Assembly (NCBI RefSeq): GCF_000152745.1
Contig: NZ_CH672428.1
Location: 3,099,846-3,163,845 of the forward strand
From: Oceanicaulis sp. HTCC2633
GTDB lineage: Bacteria > Pseudomonadota > Alphaproteobacteria > Caulobacterales > Maricaulaceae
Length of the DNA: 64,000 nucleotides
Reading direction: 5' to 3'
A program made the position numbers and the translations under genes. The notes under the pieces were generated by a model. That model was not told where the DNA came from, did not search any database, and was given only the letters and a program-made list of their open reading frames with translations. Below are positions 16,314-25,088 of this stretch, piece by piece (position 1 is the stretch's first letter; each line of letters opens with the position of its first letter).

Positions 16314-18872
16314 TCAGGCCTCTGCGCTCAGGCTCTCATCGGTCTGAGCAGCTTGCCCGGAGGGCCTGGGCGCTGGGCCCGCATCCGCCACGATGGGCTC
16401 GGCGGGCAGGGTGAAGGAGACGGTGGTGCCTTCGCCAAGGCGGGAATCGATCCGCAGGGCGCCGCCATGCATTTCGATGAGCGATTTGGACAGGGCAAGG
16501 CCAAGGCCGGAGCCCTGATGCTTTTTCGAATGCTGGCTCTCGATCTGCTCGAACGGCCGGCCGACCCGCTGCAAATCATCTTCGGAAATCCCGATGCCGG
16601 TGTCTGACACCTGCAGCACCACCCCGTCTGCAGCCTGGAAGCCGCGCAGCTTCACCTTGCCGCCTTCAGGCGTGAACTTCACCGCGTTCGACATCAGGTT
16701 CAGGATCACCTGCTTGAGCGCGCGCGGATCGGCGGTGATCTCGGGCAGCTCCGAACCTTCCACCGTCAGCTCGATCGACTTTTCCTCGGCGCGGGCGCGC
16801 ATGATCCGCACACACTGCTCGATCACCTCCGCGGGCATGAGGGGCTCGGGCTGAAGCTGCATCTTGCCGGCCTCGATCTTGGACATGTCCAGAATATCGT
16901 TGATCAGCGACAGCAGGTGCTGGCCGGAGCTGAGAATGTCGCGCACATAGTCCTGATAGCGCTCATGGCCCAGCGGGCCGAACATCTCGCCCGCCATGAT
17001 CTCTGAGAAGCCATTGATGGCGTTGAGCGGCGTGCGCAGCTCATGGCTCATGTTTGCGAGGAATTCGGACTTGGAGCGGTTGGCCTCCTCGGCGCGGATC
17101 TTCTCCTGCTCGTAATTGGCGGCCAGCTCCTGCACGCGCTCCTGGGAGCGACGCAGGTTTTCCACCGTGCGGCGCATCTCGCGGTCATTGTCCTTGAGGG
17201 CGCGCTGCTGGTCCTTCAGGGCGGTGATGTCCGCGCCCACGCTGACGAGACCGCCATCGGCGGTGCGGCGTTCGGCGTAGTGGATCCAGCGCCCGTCATT
17301 GAGCTCGAGATCATAGTCGTCCTGGCCGTCCTCGGAGGCATGGGCCGCCTTGATGGCGCGCGCCGCCGCCGCCTCCACCTGTTCATAGCTCGACCCGATG
17401 CGCAGATCGGGTTCGTTGAAGCCGAAGAAGTCCCGGAACTTGCGGTTCCACAGCACCAGCCGTCCGCGCGCATCCCACAGCACGAAACTCTCGCTCATGG
17501 ATTCAAGCGCCGCGCGGAGACGCGATTCCGCCGCCGCCACGCGCGCCTGGGCGCCCTTGCGCTCGGTGATGTCGATGGCGACGCCAATGATCCGGCGCGT
17601 ATGCGGCAGGAGACGCCCGCGCAGTTGCAGCCAGACCGGCAGGCCTGCGGCGCGCACTTCCAGATCCACGTCCTGGGCGTTGGCGGCGCCGCGCAGGGCC
17701 GCCCGCACCTTGGGGCGGTCTTCCTTGCCCAGCAGCAGGAGAAGCTCGGGGCCGGACAGGGATTCCCCCCGCGCGCGCCCGATCAGCTGGGCGAAGGAAT
17801 CGGTCAGCACCACTTCATCGGTGTCGAGATCCCAGTCCCAGACCCCGCAGCGCGCGCCCTCGATGGCGAGGTGCAAACGCCCTTCGGAGTCATGCAGGCG
17901 CGCCTGGGTGTCGCCCAGCCGTCCCATCTGGTTGCGCAGGACGATCGACAGGGCGCCTGCGGTCCCGAGCGGCGCCAGAAACAGGAGCAGGTGGAAAAGC
18001 AGCGTGCTGTTCCAGGCCTGACGGTCAATGCCGTCCGGCCCCAGGCTCAGCGCCTGCAGCGGTGCGCCATTGATCGCCGCGGCGCCCAGGATGCGGGCGT
18101 CCTCGCCTAGATGCGCGCCGCGCATGGCGCCGCCATTGCGCGACATCTCCGAGACCGCCTCCGGATCAAGGCCCAGTCGTTCGGCCGCAAAGGGCGCGCC
18201 GGTGAAGGGGGTGTCGGGATTGAGCGCCAGCAGGCGGCCTTCCGCATCGGTGAGCATGGCGACCTCGTCCCGGTTCCAGCGCGGCAGCAGGGCCTGGGGC
18301 GTGAGGCTGGCGATCAGGGCGCCCACGGAGCCGTCGGCCAGCGGCGCGGGCGCCGTGATCACCAGAGACGGCGTCTGGCCCGGGCGGGCGGCGAGCCCGG
18401 AGGTGGACAACAGCGCGGCGTTCGCCGCCTCGCGCAGGGCGTCCGGATCAGCTTCGCCCGACGCAATCAGGCGTCCGTCGGGGGTCAGGAGGGCGGCGGC
18501 GTCCACCCAAGGGGCCTCGATCAGATTGTCGAGGCCGGCCTGGGCGCCGGCGTCCAGACTCGCAGGGCTCATCACTTCAAGCTGGGAGGCGGCCATGGCG
18601 AGCGCGCCGCGCACTTCGGACAGTCGTCCCGAGACGCGTTCGGCGATAAAGGCGGCCGTGCGGGCCTGGGAGGCCTCGGCCTCCGCACGCGCGGCGGTCC
18701 ATTCCTGGTGCAGCTTGACCAGGATCACGCAGCCGAAGACGAGAGAGAAGGCGATGACGGCCAGCGTCGTGGGCCACAAGGATCCCTTCGCTTCGGTCTC
18801 GGCCGAAACGGGAGAGCGATCGCTTTTGGCGTCGCGCGCGGTCTGTTGGCCGACACGAATCATCCTTGGCAA
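16314..18872 (-). CDS. membrane PAS sensor histidine kinase, PleC/DivJ-like
   Basis: An 852-residue kinase. It has a membrane segment at about 33-53, a large periplasmic region, a second segment near 285-310, two PAS domains (about 330-440 and 455-560), a coiled-coil linker, the phosphoacceptor motif FLANMSHELRTPLNAINGFS (His about 609) and an HATPase domain with NLMSNAVKFTPEGG, DTGIGI and GSGLGLALSKSL. The H-box and following EIMAGEMFGPLG are like PleC and DivJ of Caulobacter, and length is close to PleC, but orthology cannot be settled without a tree. It has no receiver domain. It follows a response regulator gene by 64 nt on the same strand. Confidence 0.9.
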   Translation of the reverse strand: MPRMIRVGQQTARDAKSDRSPVSAETEAKGSLWPTTLAVIAFSLVFGCVILVKLHQEWTAARAEAEASQARTAAFIAERVSGRLSEVRGALAMAASQLEVMSPASLDAGAQAGLDNLIEAPWVDAAALLTPDGRLIASGEADPDALREAANAALLSTSGLAARPGQTPSLVITAPAPLADGSVGALIASLTPQALLPRWNRDEVAMLTDAEGRLLALNPDTPFTGAPFAAERLGLDPEAVSEMSRNGGAMRGAHLGEDARILGAAAINGAPLQALSLGPDGIDRQAWNSTLLFHLLLFLAPLGTAGALSIVLRNQMGRLGDTQARLHDSEGRLHLAIEGARCGVWDWDLDTDEVVLTDSFAQLIGRARGESLSGPELLLLLGKEDRPKVRAALRGAANAQDVDLEVRAAGLPVWLQLRGRLLPHTRRIIGVAIDITERKGAQARVAAAESRLRAALESMSESFVLWDARGRLVLWNRKFRDFFGFNEPDLRIGSSYEQVEAAAARAIKAAHASEDGQDDYDLELNDGRWIHYAERRTADGGLVSVGADITALKDQQRALKDNDREMRRTVENLRRSQERVQELAANYEQEKIRAEEANRSKSEFLANMSHELRTPLNAINGFSEIMAGEMFGPLGHERYQDYVRDILSSGQHLLSLINDILDMSKIEAGKMQLQPEPLMPAEVIEQCVRIMRARAEEKSIELTVEGSELPEITADPRALKQVILNLMSNAVKFTPEGGKVKLRGFQAADGVVLQVSDTGIGISEDDLQRVGRPFEQIESQHSKKHQGSGLGLALSKSLIEMHGGALRIDSRLGEGTTVSFTLPAEPIVADAGPAPRPSGQAAQTDESLSAEA

Positions 18873-18936
18873 ACTAAGGTGTTCCGCGGGCGTTCGTCCA
18901 GCGCCGTAAATGCCGGGTTAAGAGCGGCTGTAAGGC

Positions 18937-19509
18937 TTAAGCCATCAGCTTGTCGATGGCGTCCTGATCATTGTCGTCAACCATCTCGGCGTCCGCCGGA
19001 TTGGCGTTGTCAGAGGGTTTTTCCGTGGTCACCGACCGGCGTTCAGGGCCGTTGTATTCCTCGCGCTTGCGGCGACGGTCCGGACCCAGATAGTTCGCGG
19101 TCTTCACGAAGGGGCGCGGATTGTTGACCACCGCCACAATCTTCTCCCACATCTGGCGCGCCGTGACGGGCTTGGCGCAGATCTCGGTCACGCCGGCGTC
19201 GCGGGCGGCCATGATGCGCGAGCGTTCGGTATGTGCGGTGAGAAGGATGATCGGCACGAACGGGTTCTTCATGTCCGCGCCGCGACGGACCATCTGGATG
19301 AATTCCAGCCCGTCCAGCAGCGGCATCTGGTAATCGACGATGATCAGGTCGATCGGCTCGTGGCGCACCATTTCGAACGCTTCGACGGCGTCGCGCGATT
19401 CATGGGTCCTGGAAATGCCGAAACCGAGCAGCATCGAACGGATAATGCTGATCATGTGAGCATTATCGTCGATGATCAGGGTGTTCACATTGCCCATGCG
19501 GGGCGTCAT
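18937..19509 (-). CDS. single-domain CheY-like response regulator with extended tail
   Basis: A 190-residue protein with a receiver domain (about 8-130): acidic pair IIDDN, phosphoacceptor Asp59 (IIVDYQMP), Thr in LLTAHT and Lys in CAKPVT. There is no DNA-binding domain. The C-terminal 55 residues carry two short basic PDRRR/PERRS-type motifs followed by an acidic tail. This tail type is common in alphaproteobacterial single-domain regulators, but its role is unknown. It lies just upstream of, and in the same direction as, the PAS histidine kinase, so the two may form a phosphorelay. Confidence 0.88.
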   Translation of the reverse strand: MTPRMGNVNTLIIDDNAHMISIIRSMLLGFGISRTHESRDAVEAFEMVRHEPIDLIIVDYQMPLLDGLEFIQMVRRGADMKNPFVPIILLTAHTERSRIMAARDAGVTEICAKPVTARQMWEKIVAVVNNPRPFVKTANYLGPDRRRKREEYNGPERRSVTTEKPSDNANPADAEMVDDNDQDAIDKLMA

Positions 19510-19581
19510 GCCGCGGCTCCGTTCGCTCAGGGCTCAAATCTGAGTCGGGTTCAATCTAGGTCGAATGCCATTGCCGTGTAG

Positions 19582-20133
19582 TTAATCCAATGTGCCTTCA
19601 GACTTTTGCTGCATGTCGTCCGGCCGTGCGTTCACCGCGCGGATGAGGTCAGCGGCGGTTTTCGCCAGAGTGATGGTCTGGGTGGAGGCGTCCGGGTCCT
19701 CCTGTGCGGATTTCATCAGGCGCTCGGCGAGGGCGAACAGGCTGGGGGCGTGCACGATCAGGCGCGCCTGATGCTCGATGCGGCCCGGATCGCGATCATA
19801 CTCCGCGCCCGGCACGCGCCATCCGCCCCAGTTCTGGCTGTCGGTGACCACAACCGGGTAGGTGCCCGGCTGCGGGTGGTGGGCGCATTCCTCGACCGAT
19901 TGCCATTTGTTGCGGGCCCGCATGAGCCGCCAATTGCCGACCGGGTTCTCCTCGATCGCCTCGGCGCTCAGCTCGTCGGCGGTGAAATCGCGCCCCAGTC
20001 CGCAATCATAGGCGATCTTTACGGGCTCTTCGACGTCACGCACCCAGTGCGGCTTGACCTTCTCGATCACCGCCCAGGTGCCGACCGGTTTGACGTAGAC
20101 GCGTTGGTGCTTGTGATATTCAGCTTTGGCCAT
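19582..20133 (-). CDS. conserved hypothetical protein
   Basis: A 183-residue soluble protein that I cannot assign. The first ~130 residues are beta-rich with many aromatics (YVKPVGTWAVIEKVKPHWV, NWRLMRARNKWQ, SQNWGGWRVPG); the last 50 are helical. No signal peptide, membrane segment or catalytic motif is visible. It is transcribed in the same direction as the following response regulator, with a 72-nt gap. Codon use resembles its neighbours, so it is probably a true long-resident gene. Confidence 0.8.
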   Translation of the reverse strand: MAKAEYHKHQRVYVKPVGTWAVIEKVKPHWVRDVEEPVKIAYDCGLGRDFTADELSAEAIEENPVGNWRLMRARNKWQSVEECAHHPQPGTYPVVVTDSQNWGGWRVPGAEYDRDPGRIEHQARLIVHAPSLFALAERLMKSAQEDPDASTQTITLAKTAADLIRAVNARPDDMQQKSEGTLD

Positions 20134-20268
20134 CGTGGTCTCCCTTGCCCGAAACCCTAACCCGGACAGGGTCTAGAGCGGGTTAACCAACACGGTTACG
20201 AAACCCCTTCCAGGCCCGGGCGCAGGACGGGTTTGCGCTGGGCGGAAAGCCTGTGTACATCGCAGATC

Positions 20269-21312
20269 ATGACCCAGGACACGCTGACCCTCCGCAAGCC
20301 CGACGACTGGCATGTGCATCTGCGCGACGGCGCAATGCTGGACTTCGTCGCCGATTTCACTGCGCGCCAGTTCGCCCGTGCCATCGTGATGCCGAACCTG
20401 ACCCCGCCGGTGACGACGGTGGATCAGGCGATCGCCTATCGCGACCGGATCAACGCGGCGGTCCCGGCTGAACGCGGCTTCACCCCGCTGATGACGGCCT
20501 ATCTCACCGATACGATCAGCGCGGACGAGATCGAACGCGGCTTCAGGGACGGCGTCTTCACCGCCGCCAAGCTTTACCCGCAGAACGCCACGACCAACTC
20601 GGCCCATGGCGTCAGCGACATCGCCAATATCCGCCCGGTGCTCGAACGGATGGAAAAGCTGGGCATGCCGCTCCTGGTGCATGGCGAAGTGGTCAGCCCC
20701 GACATTGACATCTTTGACCGCGAGGCGGTGTTCCTGGACACGGTTCTCGGCCCGCTCATCAAGGACATGCCGGGCCTGCGCGTGGTGCTCGAGCACATCA
20801 CAACCGAGCAATCGGTCGAGTTCGTGAAGGCGGGCGGCGAGAACCTGGCCGCCACGATCACCGCGCACCATTTGCGCATTGACCGCAATGACATGCTGGT
20901 GGGCGGCATCCGTCCGCACGCCTATTGTCTGCCCGTGGCCAAGCGTCGTTTGCACAAGCTGGCCCTGCGCAAGGCCGCGGTGTCCGGCAACCCGAAATTC
21001 TTCCTTGGCACCGACACCGCGCCCCATGAGCGTCACGCCAAGGAAAGCGCCTGCGGCTGCGCAGGCATTTTCAGCGCGCCGGTGGCGATCGAGAGCTACG
21101 CCCAGACCTTTGAGGAAGAGGGGGCGCTCGACAAGCTCGAAGGCTTCGCCAGCGCGTTCGGGCCGGCCTTCTATCGCCTGCCGCTCAATGAGGGAACGAT
21201 CACCCTCAAGCGCCAGGCCACCGAGATTCCCGCCGCTCTGGAAGCGGGCGACATCAAGGTCGTGCCCTTCCATGCGGGCGAGAAGATGAGCTGGCGCCTC
21301 GTTGAGGACTAG
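20269..21312 (+). CDS. pyrC: dihydroorotase PyrC
   Basis: Catalyses cyclisation of carbamoyl aspartate to dihydroorotate in pyrimidine synthesis. The ATG at 20269 gives 347 residues, the length of the E. coli-type enzyme. Zinc ligands are visible: the HVH of [10 protein letters not shown], the carbamylated Lys in [11 protein letters not shown], His in LVHGEV, His in LEHITTEQS and Asp in FLGTDTAPH. It is a single gene closed by a strong terminator. The 5' flank (20160-20200) has GGTTA repeats of unclear meaning. Confidence 0.96.
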   Translation: MTQDTLTLRKPDDWHVHLRDGAMLDFVADFTARQFARAIVMPNLTPPVTTVDQAIAYRDRINAAVPAERGFTPLMTAYLTDTISADEIERGFRDGVFTAAKLYPQNATTNSAHGVSDIANIRPVLERMEKLGMPLLVHGEVVSPDIDIFDREAVFLDTVLGPLIKDMPGLRVVLEHITTEQSVEFVKAGGENLAATITAHHLRIDRNDMLVGGIRPHAYCLPVAKRRLHKLALRKAAVSGNPKFFLGTDTAPHERHAKESACGCAGIFSAPVAIESYAQTFEEEGALDKLEGFASAFGPAFYRLPLNEGTITLKRQATEIPAALEAGDIKVVPFHAGEKMSWRLVED

Positions 21313-21333
21313 AGTCTCAAATTAGAGCCCATG

Positions 21334-21368
21334 AAAAAGCCGCCCTGCAGACTGCAAGGCGGCTTTTT
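21334..21368. terminator. bidirectional rho-independent terminator
   Basis: A GCCGCC/GGCGGC stem is flanked by five A on the left and five T on the right, so it can end transcription of both pyrC (plus) and the convergent alcohol dehydrogenase (minus). Confidence 0.9.
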
Positions 21369-21387
21369 GTTTGAGCGGAGACTGCGC

Positions 21388-22443
21388 TTACGCGGCCGGC
21401 GCGTCCAGGCTGTTCATGTCAATGACGAAACGATAGCGCACATCGGCTTTTTCCATCCGGTCAAAGGCGGTGTTGATCTCGTCCATCTTGATCATCTCCA
21501 CTTCGGGCAGGATGTTCATCCGGCCGCAGAAATCGAGCATTTCCTGGGTTTCGGCGATGCCCCCGATCAGGGAGCCGGCGATCCGGCGACGCCCCATGAT
21601 GGCCGGAGGAGTCATGAACTCCTCCATCGGGCCGACCTGGCCGACAATCGCGAGCGTGCCGTCAATGTCCAGAAGCGGCATGTACGGGGTGACGTCGTGC
21701 TTGACCGGCACGGTGTCGATAATGAGGTCGAGCGAGTTGCGCGCCGCCTTCATTGCGTCCTTGTCGGTGGAGATCAGAACCGCGTCCGCGCCCAGCTCCA
21801 GCGCGTCCTTCTCCTTGCTCGGAGAGCGGCTCAGCACGGTGACATGCGCGCCCATGGCGATGGCGAGCTTGATCGCCATATGGCCCAGACCGCCCATGCC
21901 GATGACGCCGACCCGGCTGCCCGGGCCCACATTCCAGGTGCGCAGCGGGGAGTAGGTGGTGATGCCGGCGCAGAGCAGCGGCGCCGCGCGTGAGATATCC
22001 AGCCCGTCCGGCATGGCCAGCACGAACTCTTCACGCACCACGATATGCTTGGAGTAACCGCCCTGGGTCGGCTCGCCGGTGATGCGGTCCTTGGAATCGT
22101 AAGTCGCGGTCATGCCGTTGCGGCAGTATTGCTCCTCGCCATGATCGCACTGGTCGCAGTCCTGGCAGCTATCCACCATGCAGCCGACGCCCACATGGTC
22201 GCCCACCGCGTATTGCTCGACATCGGGACCGACCGCGATGACCTTGCCCACAATCTCGTGGCCGGGCACGAGCGGCGCCGTGTAGGGGCCCCAATCGCCG
22301 CGGGCGGTGTGCAGATCCGAATGGCAGACACCGCTGTACAGAATTTCGATGGCGACATCATTGCTGCGCAGCTCGCGCCGCTCGAAATCATAGGGGGCGA
22401 GCGGTTTGTCCGGGGCGTAGGCGGCGTATCCGGTGGTTTTCAA
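21388..22443 (-). CDS. zinc-dependent alcohol/aldehyde dehydrogenase, YahK-like
   Basis: A medium-chain dehydrogenase/reductase of the YahK/cinnamyl alcohol dehydrogenase type, which reduces aldehydes with NADPH. Catalytic zinc ligands are Cys in SGVCHSDLH and His in PGHEIVG; the structural zinc cysteines follow in MVDSCQDCDQCDHGEEQYC; the Rossmann motif is GMGGLGHMAIK. The frame is open further upstream, but a TTG at 22443 with an AGGAGAG site 6 nt before it gives 351 residues and aligns with the family start. A 9-bp-arm palindrome sits 56 nt upstream. It follows the cupin gene in the same direction. Confidence 0.92.
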   Translation of the reverse strand: MKTTGYAAYAPDKPLAPYDFERRELRSNDVAIEILYSGVCHSDLHTARGDWGPYTAPLVPGHEIVGKVIAVGPDVEQYAVGDHVGVGCMVDSCQDCDQCDHGEEQYCRNGMTATYDSKDRITGEPTQGGYSKHIVVREEFVLAMPDGLDISRAAPLLCAGITTYSPLRTWNVGPGSRVGVIGMGGLGHMAIKLAIAMGAHVTVLSRSPSKEKDALELGADAVLISTDKDAMKAARNSLDLIIDTVPVKHDVTPYMPLLDIDGTLAIVGQVGPMEEFMTPPAIMGRRRIAGSLIGGIAETQEMLDFCGRMNILPEVEMIKMDEINTAFDRMEKADVRYRFVIDMNSLDAPAA

Positions 22444-22498
22444 GGAACTCTCTCCTGAGACTGGCTGTGAGCTGTGGCTCATAGGTAGGACGATGTAC

Positions 22499-22518
22499 TT
22501 ATATCGCAAGCGATATAA
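22499..22518. promoter_or_regulatory. perfect palindromic operator upstream of the alcohol dehydrogenase
   Basis: TTATATCGC and GCGATATAA arms (9 bp, perfect) flank a 2-nt AA spacer. It lies between the dehydrogenase start and the end of the cupin gene, in the dehydrogenase promoter. Such a compact site suits a dimeric MarR, TetR or HxlR-type repressor. The regulator is not identified. Confidence 0.6.
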
Positions 22519-22532
22519 AGTAACGCCGAGGC

Positions 22533-22940
22533 TTACTCGCTCTGCTCTGGCGCGTATTCGGCGTCAGAAACGGCCGCGCCCCAGCGGACGGGCGAGCCGT
22601 TCTCGGCTTGCTGGATGGCGATATGGGTCATGGAGCGGTCGTCTTGCGCGCCATGCCAATGGTTGGTGTGAGGCTCGATCCAGACCATATCGCCTTGGCG
22701 AATGTCCTGACGGGCCTGGCCCTCGATCTGGATCCAGCCTTCCCCGTCCGTGACGATCAGCAACTGTCCCAGCGGGTGGGTGTGCCAATGGGTGCGGGCT
22801 CCAGGCTCAAAGGTGACCGTTCCGGTGGACAATTCCGCGGGCGAGGGGGCTGTGAACAGGCCGCTGATCCGGACCTGGCCGCTGAAGGTCTCGGCCGGGC
22901 CCTGGACGGTCTGTTGGTCTTCAAGATGAATGATTTCCAT
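22533..22940 (-). CDS. cupin-domain protein
   Basis: A 135-residue single-domain cupin. The ATG at 22940 is chosen because the upstream open frame enters the regulatory region shared with the LysR gene. The metal-binding first cupin motif is RTHWHTHPLGQLLIV and the second is WIEPHTNHWHGA, so both sets of histidines are present. Similar small cupins accompany LysR-controlled oxidoreductases and are sometimes annotated as mandelonitrile lyase-like; the activity is unknown. It is divergent from the LysR gene and upstream of the dehydrogenase, suggesting a LysR-controlled aldehyde or quinone response unit. Confidence 0.85.
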   Translation of the reverse strand: MEIIHLEDQQTVQGPAETFSGQVRISGLFTAPSPAELSTGTVTFEPGARTHWHTHPLGQLLIVTDGEGWIQIEGQARQDIRQGDMVWIEPHTNHWHGAQDDRSMTHIAIQQAENGSPVRWGAAVSDAEYAPEQSE

Positions 22941-22984
22941 GGTCAATCCGGCCTCATAGTGATGAGGGCCAGATATAGCCACTG

Positions 22985-23007
22985 TGATAAATATGATTAG
23001 TATATCA
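22985..23007. promoter_or_regulatory. candidate LysR operator
   Basis: An AT-rich imperfect palindrome with TGATA and TATCA ends lies in the 99-nt space between the divergent cupin and LysR genes. It contains the T-N11-A type spacing favoured by LysR proteins. It is much less GC-rich than its surroundings. Confidence 0.5.
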
Positions 23008-23039
23008 AGCTGATTAGGGCTTATTCGGAATTGATATGA

Positions 23040-23951
23040 ATGAAACGGGAAGACCTCTCTGATCTGATGACCTTTCTGGCCGTGGCTGAAGCGCGCAGCT
23101 TCACCAAGGCGGCGGTGCGGCTGGGCACCTCGCAATCAGCGGTCAGTCAGGTGGTGCGACGGCTCGAAGACCGGCTGGGCGTCCGGCTTCTGACCCGGAC
23201 CACGCGGAATGTCGCGCCGACCGAGGCGGGGCGCCGGTTGGCGGAGCGCTTGCGTCCGGCGCTGGATGAGATCGAGGCCGAGCTTGAAACCCTCGATCAG
23301 ATCCGTTCGACGCCTTCGGGGCTGTTGCGGATCACCGCCACTTATGACTCCGCCCATGATCTTCTCGAGCCTGTGGTGAGCCAGCTGATGCAGGACTTTC
23401 CCGATATCGCCGTGGAGATCAGCGTGGATGCGCGCCTCGTTGATATCGCCAAGGACGGCTTTGATGCCGGCGTGCGGCTGGGCGAGCAGGTGGATGCGGA
23501 CATGATCGCGGTTCCCATCGGTCCCGATCTGAGCATGCGCGTGGCCGGCGCGCCCGCCTATTTCGACCGGGCGGGGCGTCCGCAGACGCCCCATGAGCTG
23601 ACCGATCATGACTGCATCAATCTGAGGCTCCAGACCCTGGGCGGGCTTTATGCCTGGGAGTTCGAGAAGGACGGACGTCCGCTCAGCGTACGGGTGGAGG
23701 GCCGCTATACCAGCGATGACCCGGCGCTGAACATCAAGATGGCGCTCAAGGGCGGAGGCCTGGTCTGTCTGCCGGACCAGCTTCTGACCGGGCATCTCAA
23801 GACCGGGGCGCTGGAGACAGTGCTGGAAGACTGGTGCCCGCCCTTTCCGGGCTATCATCTCTATTACCCCAGCCGTCGGCAGATGACCCCGGCTTTCCGC
23901 CTGTTGCTGGACCGTCTCAAAGCACAGCGTCAGGCCCTGATGCGCGGCTGA
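23040..23951 (+). CDS. LysR-family transcriptional regulator
   Basis: A 303-residue regulator with the N-terminal winged helix-turn-helix (about 1-62, including TKAAVRLGTSQSAVSQVVRR) and a substrate-binding co-inducer domain (about 90-295) of the AaeR/DmlR type. The ATG at 23040 is used; an ATG four nt upstream is out of frame and soon stops. It is divergent from the cupin and dehydrogenase genes and probably controls them. Confidence 0.93.
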   Translation: MKREDLSDLMTFLAVAEARSFTKAAVRLGTSQSAVSQVVRRLEDRLGVRLLTRTTRNVAPTEAGRRLAERLRPALDEIEAELETLDQIRSTPSGLLRITATYDSAHDLLEPVVSQLMQDFPDIAVEISVDARLVDIAKDGFDAGVRLGEQVDADMIAVPIGPDLSMRVAGAPAYFDRAGRPQTPHELTDHDCINLRLQTLGGLYAWEFEKDGRPLSVRVEGRYTSDDPALNIKMALKGGGLVCLPDQLLTGHLKTGALETVLEDWCPPFPGYHLYYPSRRQMTPAFRLLLDRLKAQRQALMRG

Positions 23952-24003
23952 GGCTGACCCCCGGATTTGCGCTTTCTCTCTGCTCGCACTACATCCCGCG
24001 GCC

Positions 24004-25002
24004 ATGACAGACAGCGCAGCCCCCCTCGACCGCCGGTTCACGGTGGCGCCCATGATGGACTGGACGGACCGGCATTGCCGCGCCTTCCATCGCGTCCTCA
24101 CGCGCCGGGCCGTGCTCTACACCGAGATGGCGGTGGATCAGGCGCTGATCCATGGCGATGTGCCGCGCCTGATCGGCTTTGACGCCAGCGAGCACCCTGT
24201 CGCCATCCAGCTGGGCGGCTCTGATCCGGACATTCTGGCGCGCGCGTCGAAGATCGCCGAGGGCTTTGGCTATCTCGAAATCAACCTGAATGTGGGCTGC
24301 CCGTCTGACCGGGTGCAGTCGGGCAAGTTCGGCGCCTGCCTGATGCGCGAGCCCGAACTGGTGCGCGACTGCCTGACCGCCATGCGCGAGGCGGTCTCGG
24401 TTCCCGTCACCGTCAAGCACCGGCTGGGCGTGGATGATCAGGACCCGGAAAAGACCCTGTTCGGCTTTGTCGAGACCGTCCGCGAAAGCGGGGTGAAGAC
24501 CTTCATCGTCCATGCCCGCAAGGCCTGGCTGAAAGGGCTGAGTCCCAAGGAAAACCGGGACGTGCCGCCGCTCGACTATGATCTGGTGCGCCGGATGAAG
24601 GCCGAGCATCCCGATCTTGAAGTGCTCTTGAATGGCGGGCTGGAAACCCTCGAGCATGGCATGGCCGAGATCCATGGCGCGGACGGGATCATGCTGGGCC
24701 GGGCGGCCTATCACACGCCGTGGACGCTGGCTGAAGTAGACACCCGCATCTATGGCGAGGCGTCTGATCCCTGCGCGACGCCGTTCGAGGCGGTCGAGGC
24801 CTATCGTCCCTATGTGGAGCGCCAGCTCGATCAGGGCGTGAAGCTGCACGCCATCACGCGGCACATGCTGGGCCTGTTCGCGGGCCGTCCCGGCGCGCGC
24901 AAATGGCGTCAGGTGCTGTCCGAGCGCGCCAATCGTCCCGGCGCGGGCTGGGAAGTTCTGGAAGACGCGCTCGACGCCGTGCGTCCGGCGGCGGCGGAAT
25001 AA
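24004..25002 (+). CDS. dusA: tRNA-dihydrouridine synthase DusA
   Basis: An FMN enzyme that reduces uridines in the D-loop of tRNA. The 332-residue protein starts with VAPMMDWTDRHCR, has the catalytic cysteine in NLNVGCPSDRVQSG, and the FMN-binding HARKAWLKGLSPKENR and LNGGL segments. The LSPKENR block and overall length mark the DusA rather than DusB or DusC subgroup. It is a single gene. Confidence 0.94.
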   Translation: MTDSAAPLDRRFTVAPMMDWTDRHCRAFHRVLTRRAVLYTEMAVDQALIHGDVPRLIGFDASEHPVAIQLGGSDPDILARASKIAEGFGYLEINLNVGCPSDRVQSGKFGACLMREPELVRDCLTAMREAVSVPVTVKHRLGVDDQDPEKTLFGFVETVRESGVKTFIVHARKAWLKGLSPKENRDVPPLDYDLVRRMKAEHPDLEVLLNGGLETLEHGMAEIHGADGIMLGRAAYHTPWTLAEVDTRIYGEASDPCATPFEAVEAYRPYVERQLDQGVKLHAITRHMLGLFAGRPGARKWRQVLSERANRPGAGWEVLEDALDAVRPAAAE

Positions 25003-25088
25003 AACCCTTTCCAGCCTTTATGTTGCAGCGCGCCATCAAACGGCGCAAAAGTGCGGCCTTCTTTCAGTTGACTTGAAAGGCTGGCCGC

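Noticed and set aside
17043..18110. Plus-strand open frame within the PAS kinase gene
   Set aside because: The kinase frame on the other strand has all expected motifs; this one has none.
20160..20200. Possible CtrA site near GGTTAACC before pyrC
   Set aside because: The TTAA-N7-TTAA spacing is absent; only short GGTTA repeats are seen, so no regulator can be proposed.
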